From NCBI GenBank assembly GCA_012274445.1, contig JAAROD010000090.1, positions 992,001-1,056,000 of the forward strand: 64,000 nucleotides of DNA. The letters are read 5' to 3'. The DNA comes from Sclerotiophoma versabilis. Its lineage: Eukaryota; Ascomycota; Dothideomycetes; Pleosporales; Didymellaceae. The notes under the pieces were generated by a model that had not been told where the DNA came from, ran no database searches, and saw only the letters and a list, made by a program, of their open reading frames with translations. A program made the position numbers and the translations under genes. This document shows positions 1-10,398 of the stretch, one piece after another; position 1 is the stretch's first letter; each line of letters opens with the position of its first letter.

Positions 1-1878
1 GCCAGGAACCCTCGCGGCAATGCCCCCACTATCTCCAGCAGAGGCAGTGGTCTCAATGTCTCGCAGGATATCTTGGCGAGGATACAGGCAGTCCATCTGG
101 GTCGACAAGGTGCCCCGCCGACCGGGGCAGCAGGTCGAGGGAGTCTGCCTCAGAGCCCCGGGCCGTCTGTTGGCCCACCGAATAACTTATCACCAAGAGG
201 AGGTCCAATGATGGCAGGTGGTGTACCCGCCAATTTCCGTGGCCTGCCTGGGGGAAAGCCACCCATGCCGAGCTTCGCATCTGCACCTGCTATCCCTGGT
301 CGCACCGGCCCTGCACCTAAGCTGTCTATGGCAGAGAGGCGCGGCGCGCCAAAGCTTGGTGGCCTGCCCGGTGCAGCACCACCTGCTGGCGGTGCTCCTG
401 CGGCGAAGAAGCGACCGGGCTTGACTCTCTCACAAATGGGCGGGGGTGCGCCGGATGCAGAGCCTAAGAAGCAAGAAACTGCGTTGGAAAAGTACTCGGA
501 TTTCATCGACACCAAGACCGGTAGTCTTAAGTTCGCAGGCAAGGCTGTCCTAAATCCAGACGGTGTCCAGTTCGCAAACGGAACGTCTTTCAGTATCTCC
601 TTAGACGAAGTTGATACGCTCGATGAGCTTGGAAAGGGAAACTACGGAACGGTATACAAAGTACGACACGCAAGACCGCGCATGAGGAAGCCAGGTCAAG
701 GTCTTGCAGGAAACAAGGCTGCACCAGGCTCTCCTTCTCGGAAAGATTTCAGCGAAGAACCCAGTCCAACGGCAGCAAAGCCTTCTGGAGGCACCGGCAT
801 TGTCATGGCCATGAAAGAAGTCAGGCTCGAACTGGACGATTCGAAATTTGCTGCTATCATCATGGAACTCGATGTCCTGCACCGTTGCGTCTCGCCATAC
901 ATTGTCGACTTCTATGGCGCTTTCTTCCAGGAAGGCGCCGTGTACATTTGCATGGAGTTTATGGATGGCGGATCGATAGACAAACTTTACGGTGACGGTG
1001 TCCCAGAGAATGTTCTACGGAAGATTACTTTGGCGACGACCATGGGATTGAAGTCATTGAAGGACGAGCACAACATCATTCACCGCGACGTCAAGCCTAC
1101 GAACATCCTTATGAACACAAGGGGTCAGATCAAGATCTGCGATTTTGGTGTCAGTGGTAACTTGGTCGCAAGTATTGCAAAGACCAATATTGGTTGTCAG
1201 AGTTACATGGCCCCTGAACGAATTTCGTCAGGCGGGGTTGCTCAGGCAGGTGCCAATCCTGGAGGCGGCACCTACAGCGTCCAGAGTGATATCTGGAGTT
1301 TGGGTCTGACCATTATCGAATGTGCGCTTGGCCGTTACCCATACCCACCAGAAACCTACAACAATATCTTCAGTCAACTTAGTGTAAGTCTTCCCTGTCG
1401 TTCACATGCTTCGAGGCATGATACTGATTAAATGCAGGCGATTGTAGATGGGGAGCCCCCTGACCTTCCTGAGGAAGGCTACAGTGAAGCCGCCAGAAAC
1501 TTCGTTCGTGGGTGTCTGAATAAGATCCCCAAGCTGCGACCAACATACGCCATGCTCCTCAGTCACGCATGGCTTGCGCCTTTAATAAAACCGGAGACCA
1601 TCACAGAAGAAGATGAAGATGATGTGGCAGCAGCAGAGGCAGCAGACGGTGGTGTGGCTGCTGGTGACCAGGGCCCTGCTGAACCCAGTAACGATGTTGT
1701 AGACAAGGAGGTCGCAGATTGGGTGAAAGATGCCATCGACAAGCGCAAGAGAGGCGTCCTTGGCAAGGCTCCTAAGCCTGCGTTGCACGCTGCGCCGCTA
1801 GATGCTGTGTCGAGTCCTTCGCAAGACGGCGCGAATGGCCTGGAAGCTGCAGGTGCAGCTGAGGCGCCAAGTACATGA
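1..1878 (+). CDS. PBS2: MAP kinase kinase Pbs2 (5' partial)
   Basis: MAPKK of the HOG osmostress cascade; by homology it phosphorylates the Hog1 MAP kinase in the cytoplasm. The frame is open from base 1, so the true N-terminus lies outside the window; 607 residues are visible. Exons are 1-1383 and 1438-1878, with intron 1384-1437 (gtaagt...gcag). The first ~190 residues are Pro/Gly/Ala-rich and disordered. The kinase domain follows: glycine loop GKGNYGTV, catalytic HRDVKPTN, DFGVSG, and an activation segment SIAKTNIGCQSYMAPE with the Ser/Thr spacing of Pbs2. A Ser/Pro-rich insert of about 45 residues separates the glycine loop from the AMKEVRLE lysine strand. The C-terminal tail is acidic, then Ala-rich. 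The orthology call rests on the activation loop and the PEEGYSEAARNFVRGCL segment. Confidence 0.93.
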
Positions 1879-2425
1879 GCTAGTACAGACGGCCTGCGGC
1901 GTCCGCTGTTCATTTACCAAAACATGTAACTCATGTGGCTGCGACTGTACCAGTCATAAATCTGGAGTTTTGGGATTTTTTGTTAGATGCTGTGTAACGG
2001 CACCGGCGCATACCCGTGGGAAACTGTGTGAGGCATAGCTGTTGGAGCGTTGGGCGATAAGCAACATATACCTAAATGACATGCATGTATAACTCCCCAA
2101 TATCTATTCTCGAGGCCTTGATCTGTTTGTGAGCTTGATGACACCTTTCACTGAGTGAGGCAGTTCATGCGACGTGTGCTAGAAGCGCAGATCCCCGCCA
2201 AGATGCGGGTGTGGCTCATGCTGTGGCGCTATGAATGAACACGGTGGTCGCAACCCTACGTTTACTATCCAGCACCTTCTTTTGAGACAACGTCCCTTCT
2301 TTACCTGCCATGCCCCAATTTTGAGACAGCTTTCCCCTCCACGACACATGTGCCTGTCTTGCGACTAGAGATCCTTCCTTTACCGTAGCTCTCTTTGCAC
2401 CATTCCCTTGTGAGGCGCATCCAAA
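1879..2425. other. Intergenic, PBS2 3' / SEC63 5'
   Basis: Both genes run rightwards. The stretch should hold the PBS2 3' UTR and SEC63 promoter. Pyrimidine-rich sequence precedes the SEC63 ATG. No ORF with coding character was seen. Confidence 0.5.
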
Positions 2426-4695
2426 ATGTCGTCCGGGACAGACTACAACTACGATGAGCAGGTCCGTTCACCCACCCACTTGCACAACAACGCAGCTAAC
2501 CGCTCGCAGGGTCAATTCTTCCCCTATTTCATCCTTACAGTCACGACACTGGTCACTGTTCCCGCTACAGTCTCTTTCTTCAGGCCGAGCAAAGGTGCGC
2601 ATTCCCGCCCACGCTTCCACCCCACGCCTACCTTCTGACACATATGCAGAGCTCGAGAACACAGGAACAACAATAGAATCAAACTTCACCCCCGAACATG
2701 CGGACCTCATCCAGGGCCAACGCAAGAAGCAGAAGCGGGCGGAGAGGAGGACGAAGCGGGGAGTCCTCATGCTTGGCGGGTGGTCGCTGAATGCGCTCAT
2801 GATGTACCTGATTTGGGTTACAGCGCGGACTGTCACCAAGATCTGGGATCCCTATGAGGTGCTTGGTGTTTCCAGGGTACGTACGCCCCTGTAGTCACAT
2901 CTAACGATACATGGACATCTAACAAGAGCAGAATGCGGATGAGAAGGCGATCAAGAAGCATTACCGAAAGCTGTCAATCTCGTTGCATCCTGACAAAGCC
3001 CGCGAGGACCCGTCAAAGAACATCACGATACAGTCGATCAACGACCACTGGGTCGATGTCACCAAGGCGTACAAGGCCCTCACCGACGAAGAAATCCGCA
3101 ACAACTTCCTCCAGTATGGCCATCCCGATGGCAAGCAGAGCTTCAGCATTGGCATCGCTCTTCCGCAGTGGTTGGTCACAGAAGGCTCTGGCAAATACGT
3201 CCTGCTCGTCTACGCAATCCTGCTTGGTGTCATCCTTCCATACATGGTCGGCAAGTGGTGGTACGGAACACAGAAGCTGACTAAGGAGAAGGTGCTTATT
3301 GCGAGTGCCGGCAAGATCTTCCGCGAGTACGACAACGAGCAGGGCGAGACTGGTGTTATTGGAGCTTTGAGCACAGGAGAGGAGTTCAACGAAATTTTCA
3401 CCGGTCACAAGGCAGAGAACGGTCTCTCCAAGCTGGAACAGAAGGTCCTCGGTGATGCAGACTCGGTCGTTGCACAGGTACTCACCAAGAAGGACCGTCA
3501 GAAGCTGGACGATCTGGAAGACAGCCGGAGACGCAAGGTTCTGACTCTACTCTGGGCATACCTCGGCCGCGTTGAGCTTGAAGACGAGACTCTGAATGAC
3601 GAGAAGTTCGAAGTCGCCCCCATCGCCATCCGTCTGAACGAAGCCTACACATCGATCGCACTCGCCTACGGTAGCACCCAGGCTGTCCTCTCCGCATACC
3701 ACACATCGCAGAATTTGATTCAGGCCCTGAGGCCCGGTGCTTCTCCTCTGGAACAACTACCATACTTCACTCCCGCTATCGCGAGCGCCGCCGAAGCCGA
3801 GCACGCAAAGACACATCTCTCTATCCAGGAATTCATGAAGGTACCCGAGGGACAGCGCAGGGCGCGTATCGGCGGTCTTCTGTCGCAGGAGCAGTACAGC
3901 ACGGCCATGTCGGTTGCGTCACGGATACCTGTTTTCACTGTCGAGAAGGCCTTTTTCAAGGTTGTTGGCGAGCGCTTCGTCACCCCAAGCAGTCTGGTAC
4001 AATTTGTGCTCAAGGGCCGCTTCATTCCATCGGGCGCTTCCGACGTTCCCGAAATCAACCCCAAGGACTTGCTCGATATCGACCCAGAGGAAGGCGATGT
4101 CGCCGCCATCACCGGCCGTAAGAACGATCGCTCCGATGAGAAGCCCATCCAGCCCCCTCTTGCTCACGCGCCATACTTTGCCCGCGACCACGCGCCAAGG
4201 TACCATGTCTTCCTTGCCGACAGCAAGCAAGGCCGCATCGCAGTCCCACCCTTCACGTTCTCCACATTCGACAAGCCCATTCTAGATGAGAGTGGTAACC
4301 CAACCTACAACGTACAGACCCTGAAGATGCAGTTTGGCGCCCCACCCCAGGCCGGCAGCTACACTTTCGTCATGCATATGATCTGCGATAGCTACGTCGG
4401 CATGGACACGAAGATGGAGGTCACACTTGTCGTGGAAGATGCTAGTAAGGCCGAGCGGGTCGAGGAGGAGGGTGAAATCAGCGAGCCTGATGAGGGTACG
4501 TCCAAAATCAATAAGCACCTTTGTGACACGACTAACGATGTTGTAGACACCATTGCCGGTCAGATGCGCGCTTTGAAGGGTGGAGAGGCGCCGAAGAAGA
4601 AGAGGAATGACGACGACTCGAGTGGCAGTGATACAGAGGGCGACGTTGAGAGCCAGAGCGAGACCGACACGGACACCGATACGGACGATGAGTAG
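2426..4695 (+). CDS. SEC63: ER translocon J-protein Sec63
   Basis: Membrane subunit of the Sec62/63 post-translational translocon; its lumenal J domain recruits BiP/Kar2. Exons are 2426-2461, 2510-2594, 2650-2876, 2932-4495 and 4547-4695, giving 686 aa. Visible segments: TM1 ~17-36 near the N-terminus, TM2 ~78-98 after a basic run, J domain ~105-175 with the HPD triad at ~137, TM3 ~205-226, then the Brl/Sec63 region. The C-terminus is strongly acidic (DTDTDTDDE), as in Sec63 proteins. The first ATG fits because MSSGTDYNYDE...FFPYF matches the usual Sec63 start. The last intron (4496-4546) is 51 nt and in frame, so its retention would add 17 residues instead of stopping translation. Confidence 0.95.
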
Positions 4696-5181
4696 TACAG
4701 GCCGTTCGGGGAGGAAGACCTGACAATACCGATACCCTTGTTTGTGAAGGAGCGAGTCCGGATGCTTGTCTGTGAAATCCCGAGAGCTATCCTTGGAGCT
4801 TCCGAAAGGTGTTCAACAGAGCAACAACAGGACGGCAGGTCACATTCAAGCCGGTGATGATACCCTGGGGGTTGGAATTTACGCCTGAATGGCGTGATGC
4901 GATGGTTTGATGGTGGCATTTTACGGCGTTTTGAACACGTACATATTTCGTGTGGCAGCTTCACTTCTGTACAAGAGATGAGAATGAGGACATTGGGTGT
5001 AAATGCGATAGACCTTTCATCTTCAGCTCTCTTCTTACGGCTTTGCTCTTCTGCGTTGACTTTTCTTTCTGTGCTCTTTTAATTGAGGTAGGATGTGTCA
5101 GTCAGACTGACAACGAATTACCATCGCCAGTGTACCAAGCTCCCATCTTCACTGCCGCTCTGCTCGGGTCATCTGTCTTTT
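4696..5181. other. Convergent 3' spacer
   Basis: Lies between the SEC63 stop and the stop of the leftward poly-serine protein gene. Only short, unsupported ORFs are present; presumably two 3' UTRs. Confidence 0.45.
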
Positions 5182-6540
5182 TTACACGCGCCTCCATTCC
5201 TGTACTTGCTTCCAGTATCCCTCGACCTCCCTCTCCAGTGCAGCCATATCCATTATGTCCCTCGCTTCCGCCTTCTTTTCAGCCTTCTCAAGCAACGCCC
5301 TGGATTCTTTATCCGCCTCAAATGCGTTTCTAGCCCCCGCCCATCCACGTCCAGGCTGTCCAAACACCGCGCGCCTTGTGCGTTTCTCACTTTGCTCTGC
5401 AGATATAAATGACGAAGAGGATGAGGATGAGGATGAGGATGAGGATGAGGATGAGGATGAGGATGAGGATGAGGATGAGGATGAGGATGAGGATGAGGAT
5501 GAGGATGAGGATGAGGATGAGGATGAGGATGAGGAGGATAAGGGTGACGAGTGAGAAATACCATACCACCCACTTGGCTGGTACACAGCAATTCCACTCC
5601 ACTTCTGTGTGGAGAGTACGCGGTGCAGCGCCGCAGCAGCAATGTCCTGGCCGGCATGTACGAATCTCGCATCTGACTCATCTACAAGCCTCGCGCCCGG
5701 CTCATCCCCCTCGCCACGCGGATTCCCGGGAGCAGAGGGCGAAGCGTGGATATCGTGAACTGCGTCAACCAGCACAGCAAGACTCGTCGCATGCACGCGC
5801 AGCCAGAACATATCCAATCCCAGCGCACCACCCTCCGGCTCAGGGAAAATGAAAGAGAGGTCTTTGAACGCTTCGTTCAAGGCCTTTGGCTCTTCTTCTT
5901 CTTCGCGTGTTTTCCCCCCCAAATCCTGACCGCTCTGGGAACGCGGGGGGAGGAGGAAATCTATTGCGTGAGTGGGGTGTAAGGGTATGATGTGTGGATC
6001 GAGACATCTATTTGGTTGGTTTGTCAGTTTAGGTAAGTCGTTTGTTTGGTCAGTCGGTCGGTAGGTGGGGTAGGCACCTGAGGTGTATGAGAAGCGTACC
6101 GCGCGAGAAAGAAGAGGATAAATATGAAGAAAAAGAACAACTTACAAAATCCACTTCTCCCTCTCCTCTACCCCCCTCTGTAACTCCCCACTCACCACTC
6201 CGAGCAGGAAATACAACGTATCCGCAGCCCCTTTTACAACGGCTCGGCGCTGGATGTGCATTGCGTATCCGAATGCTTCGTTTTGTGCGTGGTGTAAGGC
6301 GAGGATTCGTTGTTTGGTGCTCGAGTGAGATGGGTGGATACTGGGGTAAGATGAGTGGGCTGCTGTTGCTTTGGCGATTGTTGCTTTGGAGAGGCGTGGG
6401 GTTGATGCCGGTGCTAGTGGTAGTCCTGATGTTGACAGCGTTTTCCGGCAGAGAGAGATGAGAAGTAGGATGAAGACGGCAAGGAGGAGTTTAGGGCGCG
6501 GTGGGGAGATGAAGGGGTGCTTGGACAGTGGACAGTGCAT
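5182..6540 (-). CDS. Membrane-anchored poly-serine protein, uncharacterised
   Basis: I do not recognise this family. Two exons on the minus strand (6146-6540, 5182-6007) join in frame across intron 6008-6145 (gtaagt...aaatag), giving 406 aa. Of two possible acceptors only the distal one keeps the frame. One hydrophobic helix (KLLLAVFILLLISL, ~residues 17-30) lies near the N-terminus and could be a membrane anchor. The middle is moderately charged and looks globular (residues ~60-280). A run of about 45 serines (~285-335) is encoded by the GAGGAT hexamer array. The C-terminal ~70 residues are Ala/Glu/Lys-rich and helical (EREVEGYWKQVQEWRRV). The stop converges with SEC63. Coding status is supported by the long spliced frame continuing on both sides of the repeat. 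Confidence 0.7.
5417..5533. repeat. Hexanucleotide microsatellite (GAGGAT)n
   Basis: About 19.5 perfect copies of GAGGAT/ATCCTC inside the coding exon of the poly-serine protein. In the used frame every codon is serine (TCC/TCA). Copy-number change is always a multiple of two codons, so the frame is kept. Other frames read Asp-Glu, Met-Arg, His-Pro and Leu-Ile, which creates spurious ORFs on both strands. Confidence 0.97.
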
Positions 6541-6653
6541 CTTGAGAGGTGGAGCAAGACTCTGGCTGTGAGAAGTGGTGAGAGGTAGAGAGGTGAAGGA
6601 GCGAGAGGAATTTTTAACAACTCCAGGATGTGATGTGTTTTTACTTAGTCCTG

Positions 6654-8820
6654 CTACACCTCCTCTTTCACCTTCACCTCGTCTGGGTCTACTCTGACAT
6701 CCGGCTTTCTCACACCTTCCCGTTCCTTCCGCAGCACTTCCTCCTCCTCCCTCTTCTTCGCCTTGAGATATTGGCAAAACTTCGACCGCTCGCGCATCTG
6801 ACCTCCCCACTTCAGAAATGCAAAGGGCACAACGCACAACGCAACGGCCAGGAAGCCCAGCAAACTCGTCGCCCACGCCACGCCCAAGGCTCTGTACATC
6901 GGTCTTGTGGCAAAGGGCAATACCGCACCAAATGACGATCGCGAAAGAGACGCTGCAGCCATCGCGCTCGCAGCGAAGACTTCATACGCGTCGACGAGGT
7001 AATTCAACAGCGCCATGAACAGACACAAATATCCCATACAGAACAGCACACCTGCACACGTAGGTACCATCCAGTGGATGTCTTCCCTGGCTGTCCACCC
7101 GAGCCAGAAGCTCGAGATGACGAGGAAAGGTCCTGCAATGCAGGCCAGTGGCAAGCGAACCATTTCCTCATTGCGGCTCCAGGGCTTACCAAGTCGTTGC
7201 GCGCGCGTCAGATACCAATCCCATGCGAGGTAGAAACAAGCGGAGATCAGGGCGCCGACGCCGATAGGGAGGAAGGTTAGGCCTTGCTCGCCAGGGGTGA
7301 AGCCGTAGATGCCGGTGAAGATGATGGGGTAGGATTGCAGGTAGATGTAGAAGATGGCGTCTGTGGAGTCAGTTAGTAAATACGGCGACCAGGAGGTTGT
7401 TCAGACACGACCTACATGCATAGCTCAAGTACAAACAAGTGAACAGCACCAGTGGCTCGAAGCACAACATGCGTAGAGGCCTCGTCAAAATCACAGTGAC
7501 GATGTGATTAAAATCCGTCTTCTCCAGTTCGATAGGCGCAATGATGCTTTCATCGCCTGTCTCCTTGCGCAGTTTTTGCGCGCGATGCTTCAGGATCACC
7601 GGACCGTACGTCTCCGGCAGGAAGATAAAGAGCGGCCAGGTCGCTCCAGCCAAGATAGCACCCACCCAGAAACCCCAAGCCCATGAGACAACCGAGATGT
7701 AGCCCGAAATCGGCGGTCCCAGAATCGGTCCAAAGGTTGTCGCAGCCATGAAACCTGCCATGCTTCTTCCTCGACTTTTTGGATCGTGGTAAATGTCCGC
7801 GCAGATTCCACCCACAACACTTACAGCGCAGCTACCTCCAATACCAACTAGCAGTCTGAAGATGACAAGAGCTGCGAAGTTTGGCGACACAGCCGAGGTA
7901 ATGGAGAAGATGGTGAATATAGCGAACGATATCATCATTACCAATTTGCGACCATAGGACTCAGACAGTGGTCCCCAGATCCTACCATCTCTTGTTAGAT
8001 CATGCCACTTACTTCCGTGCATATAAAGGTTCTTACATCGGTCCACAGACATAACCAACGAGATACATCGAGGTAGGTAGGATGAGCTTGTATTCGTTTG
8101 TCTCATGAAAATGCTGCGAAATGGGCCCTGATGCACCAGCTGGTAATCTGAATGCATGTCAGTTTGTAACAAGGCAGCATCATCCAAGACAAGTCATACG
8201 AAGAACCAATTGTGCTATTCATCACTACTCGGTGGTCAGAAAGTGTAAGTGTTGGTGAAGGTGACACTCACCACTCATGATAGCCACGAAAAGTGCGTAC
8301 AACTTTTTGATCTTCCCTTTGTCAGTGTATGAGGACTTGTTGTAGATACGTCGCTCGCACCTGTCGCCAGTTGTCTGGATCATCGGGGTCGCCATCCTTG
8401 AACCGGATGATCTTTCTAGTGACTGGCTCTCCACGAGAAACATTAGACTCGTTCGAAAGTGAGCCTGCTCTAGAATTCGTGCTTGATGGCGGCGGCGTCA
8501 CTACCTCCTCAATCCCTTCCTCTTTTGCTTTGTCCAGATCAGACGATGAGTCCACGTCTTTTTGTATATTATTCAATCCATTGATACGAGAGCCCTCTGC
8601 ATCTGAGGTAGCTATGTTAGTAGTTTTTCTCAAAGGCTTCGTGAGATTTCTAGGCTTGCGTACGACGACTTCGTGAACTTCTTTGACTTCGAGCACTCCT
8701 CACGCTTCGCGAAGTGGTACTTCTCACCAAAGCAACCGGCGTTGTGACGTGAAAGCCATCGTTCAGCCGCTGTTGCTGTTGATCGCGGGAATACGTCCGT
8801 TCTAAATCCGCAGACTCCAT
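6654..8820 (-). CDS. MFS transporter, DHA1 drug:H+ antiporter type
   Basis: Plasma-membrane proton-coupled exporter of the Tpo1/Flr1-like group; the substrate cannot be read from sequence. Seven exons: 8664-8820, 8361-8602, 8272-8311, 8200-8224, 8037-8147, 7416-7981 and 6654-7360, together 615 aa. The N-terminal ~130 residues are hydrophilic and Ser/Arg-rich, ending in the family signature DPDDPDNWRQ before the first helix. Motif A-like WGPLSESYGRK follows helix 2, and GPILGPPISGY is antiporter motif C-like. The C-terminal tail is long and charged. The ATG at 8820 was chosen because upstream splicing from it restores an initiator absent from the second exon. The 25-nt and 40-nt exons are short but phase-consistent. 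Confidence 0.9.
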
Positions 8821-9363
8821 CGTTCTGGGCGATGACGTTCAAGCTTGGCGAGGATTGTATCCAGCACGAAACGAAAGGAGCATGGCAAGACAATGGTGGA
8901 GCGAGGTGTTAGGGATTTAGCAAAGAGGAGAGACTAACCCCGCGATTTCATAGAGTATTCCGAGGCGTGCAGATGTAGTGTGAAGTGGATCATTATTAAG
9001 ACAGCGCCAGAGCTAGCTGCATAACGCGGGGATAACGCCAGGCGCATGACGATTGCACATTGGTAACGGTAAACTCGGCGCTGTAGGGCGTGGACGTGGG
9101 CCCACTTGCCAATGCGCTGCAAGAGCCTCAGATGAAAGCAATTCGTTGAGAGCTTATCGAATTGATGCTGTGACGCCAATTACACGCGAATGATCGTGAC
9201 TGCCCTGTTTTTTGAGTGTTATTCCGAGTCCGAGATTAATTCCGAGGCAAAAACCAAATCCATCTGTCATAAAACGTCGCAGTGATGCAAGTTGTTGTAG
9301 TGATGTGTCGTATTGTTTGCTGTTGCATGCAGTGCATTGTTCGACGCTAAGGAGTTGTCGTGC
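8821..9363. other. Promoter region of the DHA1 transporter
   Basis: Tandem spacer between the leftward transporter start and the prefoldin stop. No further gene seen. Confidence 0.4.
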
Positions 9364-10044
9364 TTAGGTTTCGAGGTTGATGCTCCGCCCAAAGCGGCCA
9401 TACAGGACCTTCTTCAACTCGGCCATCTCTTCCTGGACAGACTCGAGCTTCGACTTTAGTGCGTCCACTTCTTCGTCAATGGTCTGTGTTGAGCTTTCGA
9501 GGAGCTCAAGGACCTGTGGTTGTGGTAATGAGACAAAGCAGTCACCGACTTTGTACCTGTGAACGTGTCAGCAACCTTTGGCACACTTTCGCTGTCTTGA
9601 TATATAGTGAAAGCTTGGACGTACGGTACTTTCTCCTCCTCGTCCACCAGTTCAAGTTCTGTCGAGATCTCTTCAAGATCTTCCTTCTCCTTCTATTTGA
9701 TGTTAGCTGGATTCAAAAAATGCGTGGCATCTGGCTTTCCGCATCTCTATACGATTCGCAGTGAAGATTTGCTGTAGTGGGACGAATGCAACGGTAGGAG
9801 ATGGAAAGAGAACAGATAGCAGGGTGGGGTCGCACTTACAATCTTTGCCCTGAGCTCCTCTTCTAGTGACGTCTCTTTCTGGTGCAGGGAGCTGAATTTG
9901 TTGATTTTCTCCTGGTCTTCACGGCGGACTTCCATATCCTCGCCGCCCGCTGAGGCCTCCTCGTCTTTGGTGAGCTGTCCATTTGTTAATGGCAGGCCTT
10001 GCTGGTCGGACTGTCTGATTGGGACTTACCATACGACGCTGCAT
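9364..10044 (-). CDS. GIM3: Prefoldin subunit 4
   Basis: Beta-type subunit of the hexameric cytosolic chaperone that delivers actin and tubulin to CCT. Exons 10030-10044, 9840-9974, 9625-9692 and 9364-9556 give 136 aa, the usual prefoldin-4 length. The start MQRRM is a five-codon exon ending at a gtaagt donor. The protein is two long coiled coils (EEELRAKI...; EEVDALKSKLESVQEEMAEL) linked by the hairpin VPYKVGDCFVSLP, and it ends with LYGRFGRSINLET, the hallmark C-terminus of this subunit. Intron phases are consistent throughout. Confidence 0.93.
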
Positions 10045-10398
10045 GATGTGACAATGGGAACCGTTTATGGGGTATGTTGTTGTGGCAAAGCGTATAAAGC
10101 GAATCGAAGCAAGTTGGTGATGGTCTTGGCGTTGGTGATGAACTTTCGAGATCGCGGGTCGACATCTCGCTTCCACAATTGGTGGTGTTTAGAGAACGCC
10201 AAGACCACACCCAACGGCAAGCACGATTGAGGCATAGGTAGTACTTGAGAGTTTATCTGTATGGACTGATTCAACCATTGCAGTGTCTAGTTTTATGTGT
10301 TAGGGAGACCACAGTAATATTATAGAGCTCGCTTGCTAATGCTGTAGGCTTGAAACAATGCGCTCCACACCCACGAAATTACATGGCTACTACACGAT
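10045..10398. other. Promoter region of prefoldin 4
   Basis: Spacer between the CASP stop and the prefoldin start, both leftward. No independent gene supported. Confidence 0.4.

Noticed and set aside
5253..5852. Open frames of Asp-Glu, Met-Arg, His-Pro and Leu-Ile repeats across the hexamer array
   Set aside because: They arise from the GAGGAT periodicity. Only the serine frame extends into non-repetitive, spliced coding sequence on both sides.
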